Shown piece by piece: positions 51,437-61,530 of a stretch of 64,000 nt of DNA (positions within the stretch are counted from its first letter, which is position 1; each line of letters begins with the position of its first letter). The DNA comes from Incurvaria masculella (taxonomy: Eukaryota; Arthropoda; Insecta; Lepidoptera; Incurvariidae), in contig OX335655.1 in NCBI GenBank assembly GCA_946894095.1, forward strand, positions 15,376,001 to 15,440,000. The letters are read 5' to 3'. A program made the position numbers and the translations under genes. A model generated the notes under the pieces. The model had not been told where the DNA came from and did no database searches. It worked only from the letters and a program-made list of their open reading frames with translations.

Positions 51437-51655
51437 TAATTAGGTTAATATAATAAGGCTTTTAATAAAGCTTTATTTTTTTATTATTTTGTTTTCTTCT
51501 TATTTATTTTTTCTTCTTATCGCTCGTTTATAGGGATGCTAAGGACATCACGCTAAATCACCTGAGGGGTGAGCAGTAGTATTTATATGAAAAAAGGCAG
51601 AATAAATCCAACTCTTTTCATCAAACACTAACGCGGGTGGAGCCTTGGACAACAC
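51437..51655. other. Unassigned
   Basis: AT-rich spacer; nothing seen. Confidence 0.3.
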
Positions 51656-51821
51656 TAAGCCCCGGTTGCACGAAGAAACGGCTGAGTTAATCACTGTTCA
51701 AACACGTCACTTTTAATGAACCACATAGAGTTCCTTCCGTACTGTGCATACAAAGTGACGTGTTTGATCGTACGTTGACGTTGATTTTGATTTTTTGTCC
51801 TTTCGTGCACTCGGCCCTTAG
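51656..51821 (+). mobile_element. G-family MITE, complete
   Basis: TAAGCCCCGGTTGCACGAAG, AACGGCTGAGTTAATCACTG, CACATAGAGTTCCTTCCGTA, GATCGTACGTTGACGTTGAT, CTTTCGTGCACTCGGCCCTT. A 73-codon minus frame is repeat-derived. Confidence 0.92.
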
Positions 51822-52124
51822 TAATAAGGCTTGCATGGATCACATGGCAGTATTTATTTGTATGTATATTACGACATAAATGATGTTGCATTATAAAGTG
51901 ACGCGTCGACAAAGCTTTGCGCCTTTGAGCGCCGACCAGAGAATTCGGAATCTGCTAGATGTACGATTTTATACGACTATACAATATTATAATTTGGTAG
52001 CAGTAGTAGGTAATTCGTTTTAAGTCCTAGTTTAGATTATGTTTCCTTCTTTTTTTATTTATTGTTTGTTTCAAATATATGTTTGGATTATGCATTACAT
52101 ATAATGTAATAAGTTAAAAATGTT
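51822..52124. other. AT-rich, nothing recognised
   Basis: No gene, no partner repeat. Confidence 0.35.
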
Positions 52125-52315
52125 TAAAAATGTGTAGGCGGTGGCGGAAGACCAGCGACTGGTGGGATTATACCCATCCAGGTTTTTTCTGAGCCATAGC
52201 CTTTTTACAAATTACATATTATTATTACTTTTTGTTTGCACCATGCCTTGTAACAGAAAAATGTGTAATCTTGTAAATAAATTTATTTTACTACTTACTA
52301 CTTACTAACTATCCA
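52125..52315 (+). mobile_element. Probable non-LTR element 3' end
   Basis: GGCGGTGGCGGAAGACCAGC, GGGATTATACCCATCCAGGT, TGAGCCATAGCC, GTAAATAAATTTATTTT, then a (TACT)n tail at 52290-52313. The AATAAA signal followed by a simple-repeat tail fits a retrotransposon end. The coding part is absent. Confidence 0.45.
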
Positions 52316-53947
52316 GAGCTTAACTTTTTGAACAAAAGTGAAGTGAAAAGTTAAAATTTTACAAATTTACATGGCTATAAACCATTGCCTTTGAATAAAC
52401 AGTAAAGACACGCACCTGACGGATGACACCAACATTATTTCTTACAAAATGTACTGAAATTCTTATTTTATTCGAAGACATCTCGGCATCGTTAATTAGC
52501 TGCAAAACAATGATCCTAAGGTATATTTCAAGTAGTACTTTGAAATAATTAAAAAAAGATAAGAAATATGATCGACAAGAAATCTTTGGGTCACCACCAG
52601 AAAAAAGTCTTCAATATTGCTTACTTTGAAAAGTTGGCAAAAAAATATTTTATACTAAATGAGCCGTGTGTGGCTACAACGATTCGAAAATTTGACGCAT
52701 CTGGTAGGTATGTTCCATCTCTTTCTAACTCGCGTTAGTGGTAAAGTTGACTTCTCACTCCCACACTGTGTTCGTCTTCATGCACTCACGTTCATGAAGG
52801 ATATAGCTAATTCCGTTTATTTAAGGTACCGGCAAATTTAAATCAATATCTCGTCACCCAAACTGAACATTATTGGCTGTATTTTAGGTTGACACAAGAA
52901 AGTTTACGTTGGACAGATATGGTATGTAATTTGAACAAATGGAATTTTTTTCGTCAGGTAAGTATGTAACTAAATATAAATAGTGTTAAGTGTATGAGGG
53001 TGTGGGAGGGTTTGTTAGGGTGTGTGTGAGATCTATTAAGTAAGGTAAAATGTGTGAGGGGGGGGTAGAATGAGAACGATTACTCATAGAGTCATCTTGA
53101 TGTCAATCCAGTCCAATCCAGTAAGTCATCCGTTCTTGCGGCCGTTTTGCCCTTATTTACTTACTAGCGACCGAAGCAATTCAATTTGTGTGCAATTTTA
53201 ATACAACGGCGACAAGACCATGTCAGTGACGCGAGAGGTATTTCTAGTCTATTCTGAAATCTGTGGCGCCGACCCTCATCGCCAGGTCCTCAGGTCAACG
53301 CGGGGGCGGAAAACTAATGGGTGGCTAATGTATCTGCTTCCGATCTAGACGTGCACATGCATCAAGACATTATGTGTACTATTATATACTACTAAGGCTG
53401 ACTCGTGTGAGAAGTTTTCACGCGAGTACTGTCATTAAATGAGTAAGAAACTGTTATTATTCACCGATTAGTCACTGGTGACTCAAAGGTGATTGTGAAT
53501 TTAAATATTAACCCCACTGGTATTGAATTTAATTAGAGTTAGTAATTTCTTCAATATTGTTTTCTTAAATCAGGAGGGATTGATGTTTCAGAAAATTTCG
53601 TTCAGTCCGCAGAGAGGAGAGACCCTAAATATTCCAATAAGTAGGTTGTATTTTTGCTTTTAGGAATACTCGATGTTAGCGGTCAATTAATACGAAACAT
53701 ACGAAATTTACCTATGTGAGTAGCGTAGGTATTTCGGTTCATATTAGTGTGTCTTTTTTATCGCGGATATCTAGATTGCCGTAATATTTGATATGGTTAG
53801 ATTTTCTGGTAAAATCATAGCTGTTTTAACAATGCTGTACCTATCTAGTCGCCTTACACAATTTTATTATCATTAGAGACAAAGTATTACTACTGGCAGT
53901 GTATTGGCAGGTTCTTTGATTTGACCTTTACGTACGTATGTACGTAT
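52316..53947. other. No recognised gene or repeat
   Basis: 1.6 kb. A GT/GA-rich tract (53000-53065) and (GTAC/GTAT)n at 53935-53950. One 60-codon frame without a domain. Nothing supported. Confidence 0.4.
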
Positions 53948-54161
53948 GTATGACAACGCGGAGTCGGCGTAAAATGGAAACGTCGACGTATTTACGGCAA
54001 CGTTGAGTAATTTGTCAAATCAAACTCGGACTCGCGAATGTTAGTTCGATTAACGCCCACTGCGCGCGCTATTCAATTTCTCCATACATTTGAAAACGCC
54101 AGTCAATCGTTTTGCCGTAAACGCCAATCTAGGTGGCAACTGGGACTACAGGCTCTGAACC
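53948..54161. mobile_element. D-family MITE, half copy
   Basis: CAACGCGGAGTCGGCGTAAA, ACGGCAACGTTGAGTAATTT, TTAGTTCGATTAACGCCCAC, GAAAACGCCAGTCAATCGTT, CAATCTAGGTGGCAACTGGG. The other half is missing. Confidence 0.85.
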
Positions 54162-54672
54162 CAATGTGTGTTGCAAGTAAGTGATGACCTAAGTTACATG
54201 CGTTACTCTATGCCAGAGAGCGATTTGTCCGGTGTGCGCGTTTCACTAATGATCTCACCTACCCAATACCTACCCTAGAATTTCTAAAAAGATCGTATAG
54301 ATTTTTTGCTGGCTGCAGTACACTAATTACCTGGCTCATAAAACCTTAATGTCCTCAACATCTGTGCTCTTTCATTGTTTCTGTCTGCAGGAAGATCCTA
54401 TACAATGAGATTTTTTTGACAGTTCCCGTGTGAAAAATTGTAACAGCGCCATTTTTGGGTCTGTTAGCCGAAGTCATAAAACCCAAAGTCATAAAGTCAT
54501 ATATTTTGAAGGATTAAGCATTTTTCGCCTGATTTTATTCTTTTAGCAAAACTGGTTTGTTTATGTATGGTTAATGAACTTACAACGCAGTTGTGTCGAA
54601 ATTCATCCTCCTATATACCTGCAAATTGAAATAAGTGGTTATTAGCACATCTGTCATAATATTATCTCATCG
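54162..54672. other. No recognised feature
   Basis: AT-moderate, no gene. Confidence 0.35.
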
Positions 54673-54815
54673 CAGCGCATTCCGAAGCACCTAGGTGCCA
54701 AACAGAAAAGGAATTTCCGTTTTCGATCTAAGGTGCCATGCCAGGTCCATCCATTTTTATAAGCACGACTAGGTACATGGTACCCACAGTTTTACATGGG
54801 TTCCAAACAACGATA
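54673..54815 (-). mobile_element. SINE B, degenerate fragment
   Basis: CATTCCGAAGCACCTAGGTG, AAGGTGCCATGCCAGGTCCA, ACAGTTTTACATGGGTTCC. Head to head with the next, plus-strand copy. Confidence 0.65.
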
Positions 54816-54825
54816 ATATTGTACG

Positions 54826-55148
54826 GCTCATGGTCTAGGGGCTAGAGGACTTGCCTTTCATGCGAGTGGTCTGGGCTCAAATCCTCGCACGGTCATGCAC
54901 CACTTTCTTTCTCTTTCTGAGTTGGATAAGTGTATTTCGTTACTAATGCGAGCTATTCCATGGTTAGGAACCCATGTAAAACCGAAGATTTAGTACCACC
55001 GGATTGCATGAAACTATGGTTGAAGCGGCAATAAAAAATTGTCCGTGTTTTCCATCCCGTTAAATGTAACCGTGCTCATAAAATGAAGGTCCTGGTATGG
55101 CACCGAATTCCTTCTGAATGTGGTGTATTCGGCTAATATCATAACGTC
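54826..55148 (+). mobile_element. SINE B, tRNA-Glu-type head, tail lost
   Basis: GCTCATGGTCTAGGGGCTAG, AGGACTTGCCTTTCATGCGA, CTGGGCTCAAATCC, GTCATGCACCACTTTCTTTC, GGCTAATATCATAACG. Same head type as the 49.5-kb copy. Confidence 0.88.
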
Positions 55149-55311
55149 ACGTTCAAATCTCGGATAGAAAAAACTCTTGAACTCGAACGCACGATTCGAT
55201 TCCGGAATATGCCTAAAAAAACTACAAATTGTCTACACCTCATGAATTATTTTGTTGTTGTACTGAAAAGAGAAAGCATTTCTAAATCCCTTTTGTTTGT
55301 CGACAAAAAGG
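55149..55311. other. Unassigned
   Basis: Nothing recognised. Confidence 0.3.
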
Positions 55312-55406
55312 GAGGAGTTACCATGGTAAATTAACTCGCCGGGTGAACAATCAAGTGAGTGATTAAAAGTGACGTTTAGTTGCATTTCGTAACGTGCTAA
55401 CGGGTA
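55312..55406 (+). repeat. O repeat, copy 2
   Basis: AGTTACCATGGTAAATTAAC, TCGCCGGGTGAACAATCAAG, GTGATTAAAAGTGACGTTTA, GTTGCATTTCGTAACGTGCT. See copy 1 at 14924. Confidence 0.6.
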
Positions 55407-55436
55407 ATTTTTATAATTATATTATTTTATGGTTTT

Positions 55437-55478
55437 ATAAAAAGGTCGCAGGTTCGAATCCTGGCTTTCGGCTAATGT
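55437..55478 (+). repeat. tRNA T-arm-like fragment
   Basis: GTCGCAGGTTCGAATCCTGG: exact box B (GGTTCGAATCC) with a 4-bp stem. No box A within 80 bases upstream and no acceptor stem, so it is a relic or chance. Confidence 0.35.
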
Positions 55479-55628
55479 CACGACAAAAAACTTTTCTAAT
55501 TATTTTCAAAACCTGGCTTCAATGTAGACTCGTTGGAAATCTCAAATCAATGGGAAATTTTAGTATTTTTTATTTTTGGCTCAATAACACGTCGTTTGAC
55601 AGTTAGCATGGTAGTACGAAACGCAGCG

Positions 55629-55727
55629 GAACCCATACAAAAAACGTGATTTTTTTTGCATTAAATCTTTTACGATGGTACGGAACCCTTCGTGTGCGAG
55701 TCCGACTCGCACTTGGCCGGTTTTTTG
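55629..55727 (+). mobile_element. A element, right-end fragment
   Basis: CCCATACAAAAAACGTGATT, GATGGTACGGAACCCTTCGT, GTGCGAGTCCGACTCGCAC, TTGGCCGGTTTTTT. It joins directly to a G fragment. Confidence 0.9.
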
Positions 55728-55753
55728 CCCTTTCGTGCACTCGGCCCTTAGTT
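55728..55753 (+). mobile_element. G-family MITE, terminal fragment
   Basis: CCCTTTCGTGCACTCGGCCC, TTAG, followed by TTTCTGTTACGACTATTTATC, an H terminal fragment. So A, G and H remnants are fused here. Confidence 0.75.
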
Positions 55754-56167
55754 TCTGTTACGACTATTTATCTTAGCCCCAGACCCACGTGCGAAAGAAC
55801 GACCCTATGTCACAGAATAAGTAATTTTCCAAAGTATGTTTCAACTTTTTATTAAAAACACTGTAGCTGGAAATGTGCTTAACTGGAATTTTCATAATAT
55901 TATTTTCCATCTTAAAGTTGTGTTCGACGAAAACATGAACATTGAAAATGAGTATACCACCGGCAATTTTTATTAAAAAACTCAACTGAACATATCGGTC
56001 TTTGAAACCGGTTTGTTTTATATTAACAAAAATAAACAGTCTCAAAAGCACACAATACATTATGATCTATGTATTAACTTTAATACCATTATACATATTA
56101 TAAGTACTTCATTAATGGCAGATTTTTCGATAACTTTATTGAAATAATTTTAATAAATATTTCAAAT
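55754..56167. other. H terminal fragment then AT-rich unassigned DNA
   Basis: TTTCTGTTACGACTATTTAT, CTTAGCC (55751-55777) is one H end. The rest, with a 95-codon minus frame, has no recognised content. Confidence 0.4.
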
Positions 56168-56407
56168 TAAGGGCCGATTTTTTAGTCCTCAGATAGTAGG
56201 TACTTATCGGACTGATAATACAAATTCACCATTGTCGAAAGACTGATAGTCATTGCCGGAGAATTATATCTTCAATCACAATTATCTGAATATAATTTTA
56301 CTAATAAACATATGGACTTTCTATATCAGATGGATAAGCAGAAGCGTAAATAAATCCGTCGAATAGTTATCTGGCTGTTTATCAGACTATTGAAAAATCC
56401 GCCCTTA
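56168..56407. mobile_element. U-family MITE, intact copy
   Basis: TTAAGGGCCGATTTTTTAGT at the left, CTATTGAAAAATCCGCCCTT at the right; CTCAGATAG / TATCTGGCTG and ATCGGACTGATAA / TTTATCAGACTATT arms. This copy provides the reference that shows the 22.8-23.8 kb copy is interrupted. Confidence 0.85.
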
Positions 56408-56511
56408 GTTAAATATTTTTTTTACAGATTGTTCTTTTTTTTAATCAACTGTGTTTCATGTTTTGCATCCTTTTCCTCATAAAGAAAATTCCGAATCGTT
56501 GGTTGTCTCAT

Positions 56512-56640
56512 GCCCGTTTTCACCACCTCAGACTAAAAAAATCCCAAAGTTAACTTTCGGTTCTACCATGTAAATATGCAATGTGACCGAAAGTTAAATA
56601 TCGCATATCAGGTAGCTGGAGGTGGTGAAATCAGAGCCGG
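56512..56640. mobile_element. F-family MITE, copy 2
   Basis: GCCCGTTTTCACCACCTCAG, CCCAAAGTTAACTTTCGGTT at the left; GACCGAAAGTTAAATATCGC, GGTAGCTGGAGGTGGTGAAA at the right. Confidence 0.88.
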
Positions 56641-56644
56641 TAGT

Positions 56645-56811
56645 CTAAGCCGCGGTTGCACGAAGAAACGGCTGAGTTAATCAATGTTCAAACACGTCAC
56701 TTTGAGTGGACCGCATAGAGTTCCTTCCATACTGTCCACACAAACTGACGTGTTTGATCATACTTTGACGTTGATTTTGATTTTTTGTTCGTTCGTGCAC
56801 TCGGCCCTAAG
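56645..56811 (+). mobile_element. G-family MITE, complete
   Basis: TAAGCCGCGGTTGCACGAAG to GTTCGTGCACTCGGCCCTAA. Lies five bases after F and touches D. Confidence 0.92.
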
Positions 56812-57148
56812 TTGTCACCTAAATTGGCGTTACGGCAAACCGATCGACTGGCGTTTTCAAATGTATGGAGAAATTGAAGAGCGCGCGCAGCGGGCGTTAA
56901 GCGAACTAACATTTGCGAGTCCGAGCTTGATTTGACAGCTTACTCAACGTTGCCGTAAATACGTCGACGTTGCCGTTTACGTCCACTCCGCGTTTTCATA
57001 CAAATCGGAAGTCCGCGTTTGACTTTGACAGCTGGAAGAAGTAAAACCACAGAATATCTAGTAAAAACTTGTATGGAGTTTGGAGAAAACGCCAGTCGAT
57101 CGGTTTGCCGTAAACGCCAATTTCGGTGAGAACTCAGACTGCCCACTC
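56812..57148. mobile_element. D-family MITE, full-length copy
   Basis: GTTGTCACCTAAATTGGCGT, CGATCGACTGGCGTTTTCAA at the left; AACGCCAGTCGATCGGTTTG, TTTCGGTGAGAACTCAGACT at the right. Longest and best preserved D copy. Confidence 0.9.
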
Positions 57149-57189
57149 AGGGGTTAGTTTAGAAAAAATACAATTTACAATGTTTTGAT

Positions 57190-57559
57190 ACGAACGCAGC
57201 AGCTGTTTTGGATTGGTCGGCAGCCCCGCCTCCTCAGCGCGCTCGCACGGGCCGCCGAGCGGGGGAAATGTTCATCCTGCGCCGAGTCTGGTCCCGTCCG
57301 CGACACCGCCAGTGTTGCGCGGTCGCTCGTCTAGAGCGTCCGTGCTGTTCCCCCGCGCGGTGAGCCGGTCGCGTGCTCCGATCGGAAGAGTCGTCGTTGA
57401 AAAAAAATTACAATTAGGAACATTTTCGTGAATTGTAAAATCACACGAATCGATCATTTCGCTAGTTGCGTTTCGGAATTGGACAGTTTGGTGAATTCGG
57501 TTGCCTTTTGCGGTTTTAGTTTGACAGTTAAGGTTATTTCCAGCTCGCGACAGTAATGG
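57190..57559 (+). promoter_or_regulatory. Candidate CpG promoter, 5' UTR and first-exon start
   Basis: GATTGGTCGGCAGCCCCGCC holds a reverse CCAAT box (ATTGG, 57212-57216) directly followed by a GC box (CCCCGCCTCC). A CpG-rich stretch to 57380 follows, then AT-richer DNA and, at 57556, ATGG|GTGAGT: a start codon with the donor site one base after it (phase 1). If real, the first coding exon holds a single codon and the intron begins at 57560. No downstream exon could be recognised in the remaining 6.4 kb, so the gene is unidentified. The 72-codon open frame across the GC-rich part lacks an ATG start and is not called. Confidence 0.35.
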
Positions 57560-58999
57560 GTGAGTGTGTTGTTTTATTTACCCTCCCTGGATTCGTGCAA
57601 TATTGTATGCAGTATCATTATTTCATTTATCAATATGCATTTTTTCCAACATTGCACTTTTAAATTTAAAAATTAAAAAGGTTGGTCGTTTGTCACTTTA
57701 AAAATACTAATAATACCTAAATGAAAATATACAGGCATTGATGTCAATAAACAGGTGATAAATAACGAATAAATAACTAAATTAACGAAGTAATTTTTTT
57801 ATAACCTAAAATGTTTTCTGAATTCCTATTATTTCAAACAATTTAGATTCTTATTGGAACCATAAGCTTAGCAGTCGCTTGTGTCGGTCTTGCCCACTGA
57901 AACTTAATTTTAAACAATCTTCAGTTTCCATGGCAACTCCTGCTGTAACCTGCTGGGAATAACAATGTGAATCTGTGAAACATTTCACTTGAGAAGGTCA
58001 GATAGGTATTATGGGATAGGTAAATCTGTCGAGTAGTGGGAGGCCAAACCAGTTCCTACCACCGTTGCTGGGCCGCAACTCCCACCCACATAGTGACAGT
58101 TGTGATGTATGGGAACTCTGTTAATCATACGCCAATTATGCCAGGACCCCATTCCAGGTAGGTACCTACCGACCTAGGTATATAACGTGCGTGCTCAGGT
58201 TATTACTTTTATTTTATATTTATGAAATGTGTAGATTGTAAAGGTGGTCATTTTTTTATTTGATAGTAGGTCTACCGACGTTCAAAATAACGTTACCTAT
58301 GCTTAGGTAGGTAGGCAACATCGAAATCTAGACCCGGATAACATTAGCGAACAAAACAAAAAAGTTAGTAGGTAGTTACCTACCTACCTACCTAGCTTTT
58401 CGTCAAATTTAAATCCCTATTTTTTATTGGTTTGCCATTCTTTGATTGTTGGTTTGTTAGTTGTCCTTCTGTCTCGTACCAACGGAGCAAGGTATTGACG
58501 TGATTTTCATTTAGAGATAGTTTATGGACTGGAGAAATTGGTAACTAGGCTACTTATTATCCCTGAAAATATAGGTATTTTTGTTATTGTGTCGATCGGA
58601 GCCGGCTACGGCCGTTGATACACAATGTTATAAAATATAAATAAATATTCAACAATGAAAGCATTGGTAGCTAATAGATCTTAGCACCTGGCTTAGGTAT
58701 CTACCTACCTAATGATCTCATAGAAATGAATATTGGTTGGTACATACAACTCACCTCTTACTAATTTCATGCTAATTTCCAAAAGTGTTATTTGCGATTT
58801 TCTGCCTATTAAACCTTTGTTAATTTTGCAACAATACTAGTTTCAACTGTTTACTCGGTCATGTGTAACATAACTACATATGTAGGTACATATTTGGGTT
58901 TCCTAGTAATTAATAATAGTAATAGTAGTAATAGTAAAAATCTCACGGGATAATTTGCAAGAAACCTTTTGAAACGTAACGGAACTTCCGAATTCACGC
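57560..58999. other. Repeat-poor, unassigned (possible intron)
   Basis: No MITE or SINE recognised. 58150-58410 is enriched in GGTAGGTACCTACC-type direct and inverted motifs. Could be the first intron of the gene proposed at 57.56 kb, which is speculation. Confidence 0.35.
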
Positions 59000-59300
59000 G
59001 AGCGGAGCCAACAGCCAGAGCTCTCGGGCCAATAAAAAGGCAATTGAACCGAACGAATGAACCCAGGGACCTTATGGACCTTTTCAAATGCCACCGAAGC
59101 AATTGCGTCGAATCGCGTCGGACGAATTGGACCGCACACAATCCGAGGGAAATCGGACCGTCATGGCGTCACAGCCGAGACGCGCCCCCGACCGCAATCA
59201 CCGACGAATTTCGTCGGGTAGGTACCTACTCGGTGTCGTGCGATCCGATCGGCGCCGGATTACCTACCTACCTGCATGAAATGGTGAAGATTGTTTAAAT
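59000..59300. other. Moderately GC-rich, unassigned
   Basis: Open on both strands for 63-109 codons. No domain, and composition alone explains it. GGTAGGTACCTACTCGG and TTACCTACCTACCTGC flank 59217-59275. Confidence 0.3.
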
Positions 59301-59989
59301 TGCGCGAAACATTCAAAAACATTTTCTCACTTTCCCGTGAAAATTAGGCACAATTTTTAACCATTGGGGCAGGGTACCTTAACATTTTTGTAGTCCCATT
59401 GCGAAATCTCAAAAATATGAATGACCCCTTCCTAACTCAAATGATGAAAAAGAAAACATGGCATTTAAAAAAATCTTTAATACCACAAAAATAGTATAGA
59501 TACCTGAATTTTAGGTCGATCACGCGCTGTATTTATTGTCATAATATCAAACGTTGAACTCCAGAACTCTGCCACGGACCGTAAGGGGGTCCATGGGAAA
59601 CCCTGCATTAGGGGCTTCTAGCCGCATCGCCCATTTCCAAAAGATACATACCTACTTCCATAACAATTCCCTTCCACCAGAACTTCGATTTTTTAATCGC
59701 AGCCTAAAAAAGTCCTCATCGGCAATTCAATTCGTCCGTGCTATGAATTTTGCATGTTTTTTTTAATCTATTGATTAGAAGACATTATAGGAACGGTTTA
59801 ATAATCAAAGCATGGATTTAATCAATTTTCTAATCAAACCCTCAATTTTCAGTGTCAACTTCAATGAATCTAGGGATCTACTCTAATCAGTGTAGGCACT
59901 CTTGATTCTCACTTCTGTCGGTGGTGCGCTTGTGAGATGTCATCAGCTTTACAGAAAAAAAGTAGGCATATTTTATTCTAATGACAGCC
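59301..59989. other. No recognised feature
   Basis: AT-rich; 70-codon frame at 59554 without a domain. Confidence 0.4.
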
Positions 59990-60107
59990 GTATTCAGAGT
60001 GAACCTGTCAAAACTTAGTACGGGATTAGCGCTGGACTAACGATACAAAAACCGGTTTAGTCCGCCATCTATACGCGTACTAAAGTAAGTTCGCCCACTC
60101 TGAATAC
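59990..60107. mobile_element. L-family MITE, copy 2
   Basis: GTATTCAGAGTGAACCTGTC, GCGCTGGACTAACGATAC and GTTCGCCCACTCTGAATAC. 118 bp versus 116 bp for copy 1 at 3574. Confidence 0.82.
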
Positions 60108-61165
60108 TGCTGATAGAGTTTGACAGCTTCGCATGCGAGAACTTCTCGTTTCCCATGAGCATTAAAACATGTGAATACAAACTTCGTTTGCTCGGTGATC
60201 GCAGCGTCCTGATCGATCGATGCAGGTCAAGGCTTCGCGAGGCATAGGTACACGCAGAAATTATATGATAAGTTCGAGGCGAAGTTTTGACGAAGGCAAA
60301 TAAACACGCTTCAGAGCCAGGGTTGCGCACCGGTGTGTGGCCCCGAAACGAGTTCCCACCGCTTACACTATATTCGCGCCAATTTGATTGTGCATCAACT
60401 CAATTAGCGTAGCGCCAAATGTTAGCTAACGCGCTAACGTTTGCTCCAGATAGCGGCGCTTTTCGCACGTTGCATCGCACGGTCGCACATATGGTCCGGG
60501 TGGTGTAACGGAGTGCGAACGCTTGAATTGGAACGCACGACATATTTCTCATGTTACCCCCATTTCGTCAGTATCAGTTTAAAAAAAAATCCAGGCACAA
60601 ATTAGTGGATCTACACCAATAGCCAAGGCTGTGGCAAGATGCTAAGCACACATATTTATCTTCATATGCAATATCTATTCAAGCGGGCGCCAATAATCTC
60701 TGCCCCCACCCACCTGACTCACCCGTTAAACTCGGGTTGGGCAATAGGACATGGCACGGCGCTCTTGCGTCGCTGCGTGCAATGGAAAACCCACCCACGG
60801 CCTATCGCGGATTTCATTCTGTATCATCTCTGCTTATTTTTGTTACATATAGGAAATTGATTACCTCCCTTAACATGATCGCAAGTAACGTTGTTGACTA
60901 GCCTCTCAATTTTTACTACATTGCCACCGTGTTAGTGTATGAACCGTAGTGCTAAATTTTAATAGCTCAGCCTCGGTATCCAGTGCCGCGACGCCTTGCC
61001 GTTCGATTATCGAGGTGAGGTAACTATGGGCATGGTCGGGTTTCGGATAGATGACGTTTATCTATGCCATTATCGACCGTTGAGGCTTGCCGTGGATCGG
61101 ATTTTGCGTACTTTTTTTTTGTGGTGGCCGATGAGAGAAGGTGCGGCAAGCAAGCGTGACTAAAG
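60108..61165. other. No recognised gene; clustered CAATTAGCG-like motifs
   Basis: 60360-60500 has GCGCCAATTTGATTG, CAACTCAATTAGCGTAGCGC, CAAATGTTAGCTAACGCGCT, CCAGATAGCGGCGC, comparable with the island at 50.1-50.47 kb. Possible enhancer. Frames of 73-97 codons lack domains. Confidence 0.35.
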
Positions 61166-61169
61166 CTTT

Positions 61170-61212
61170 CGCACCTAAATACCCGTACGGTGGGTACGGG
61201 TATTTAAGTGCG
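61170..61212. repeat. Hairpin (TAAATACCCGTAC / GTACGGGTATTTA)
   Basis: CGCAC-C-TAAATACCCGTAC, loop GGTGG, GTACGGGTATTTA-A-GTGCG: ~18-bp arms with one unpaired or mismatched position each. Could be a cruciform, an RNA hairpin or a MITE relic. Confidence 0.75.
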
Positions 61213-61279
61213 AGTAACTTATTGGTGCGAACATTGTTTGTCGTCTTGAAATGACCACATCAGTTCTTTTCCGCTCGAT

Positions 61280-61530
61280 GTGTACGCGTTTGTTACGGCT
61301 GAGGGTTTAGTAGTCGCACCGCGCAAGCGATTCATAATATTGAAATCATATCCGGCTCTAGCGCGGCGCGCGGCGGTAGGCACGGCCGCAACTTCCGTCC
61401 GTCTCCAACCGTGGTTTCCACCGCGCCGCCGCGCCGCTGCCGCGGCCGCCGCCCGCCGTGGCTACGCTGGCGGCGGCGTTTGGGTCGGTGGGAGCGGAGT
61501 TGACCTATGCAATGAAAATTTTAAAGCCGA
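61280..61530. other. GC-rich island
   Basis: GCGGCGCGCGGCGGTAGGCA, CCGCGGCCGCCGCCCGCCGT. Open frames of 63-119 codons are compositional. Confidence 0.35.

Noticed and set aside
59000..59300. 109-codon frame
   Set aside because: Three frames are open on both strands over the same GC-moderate stretch, no domain, no splice signals.
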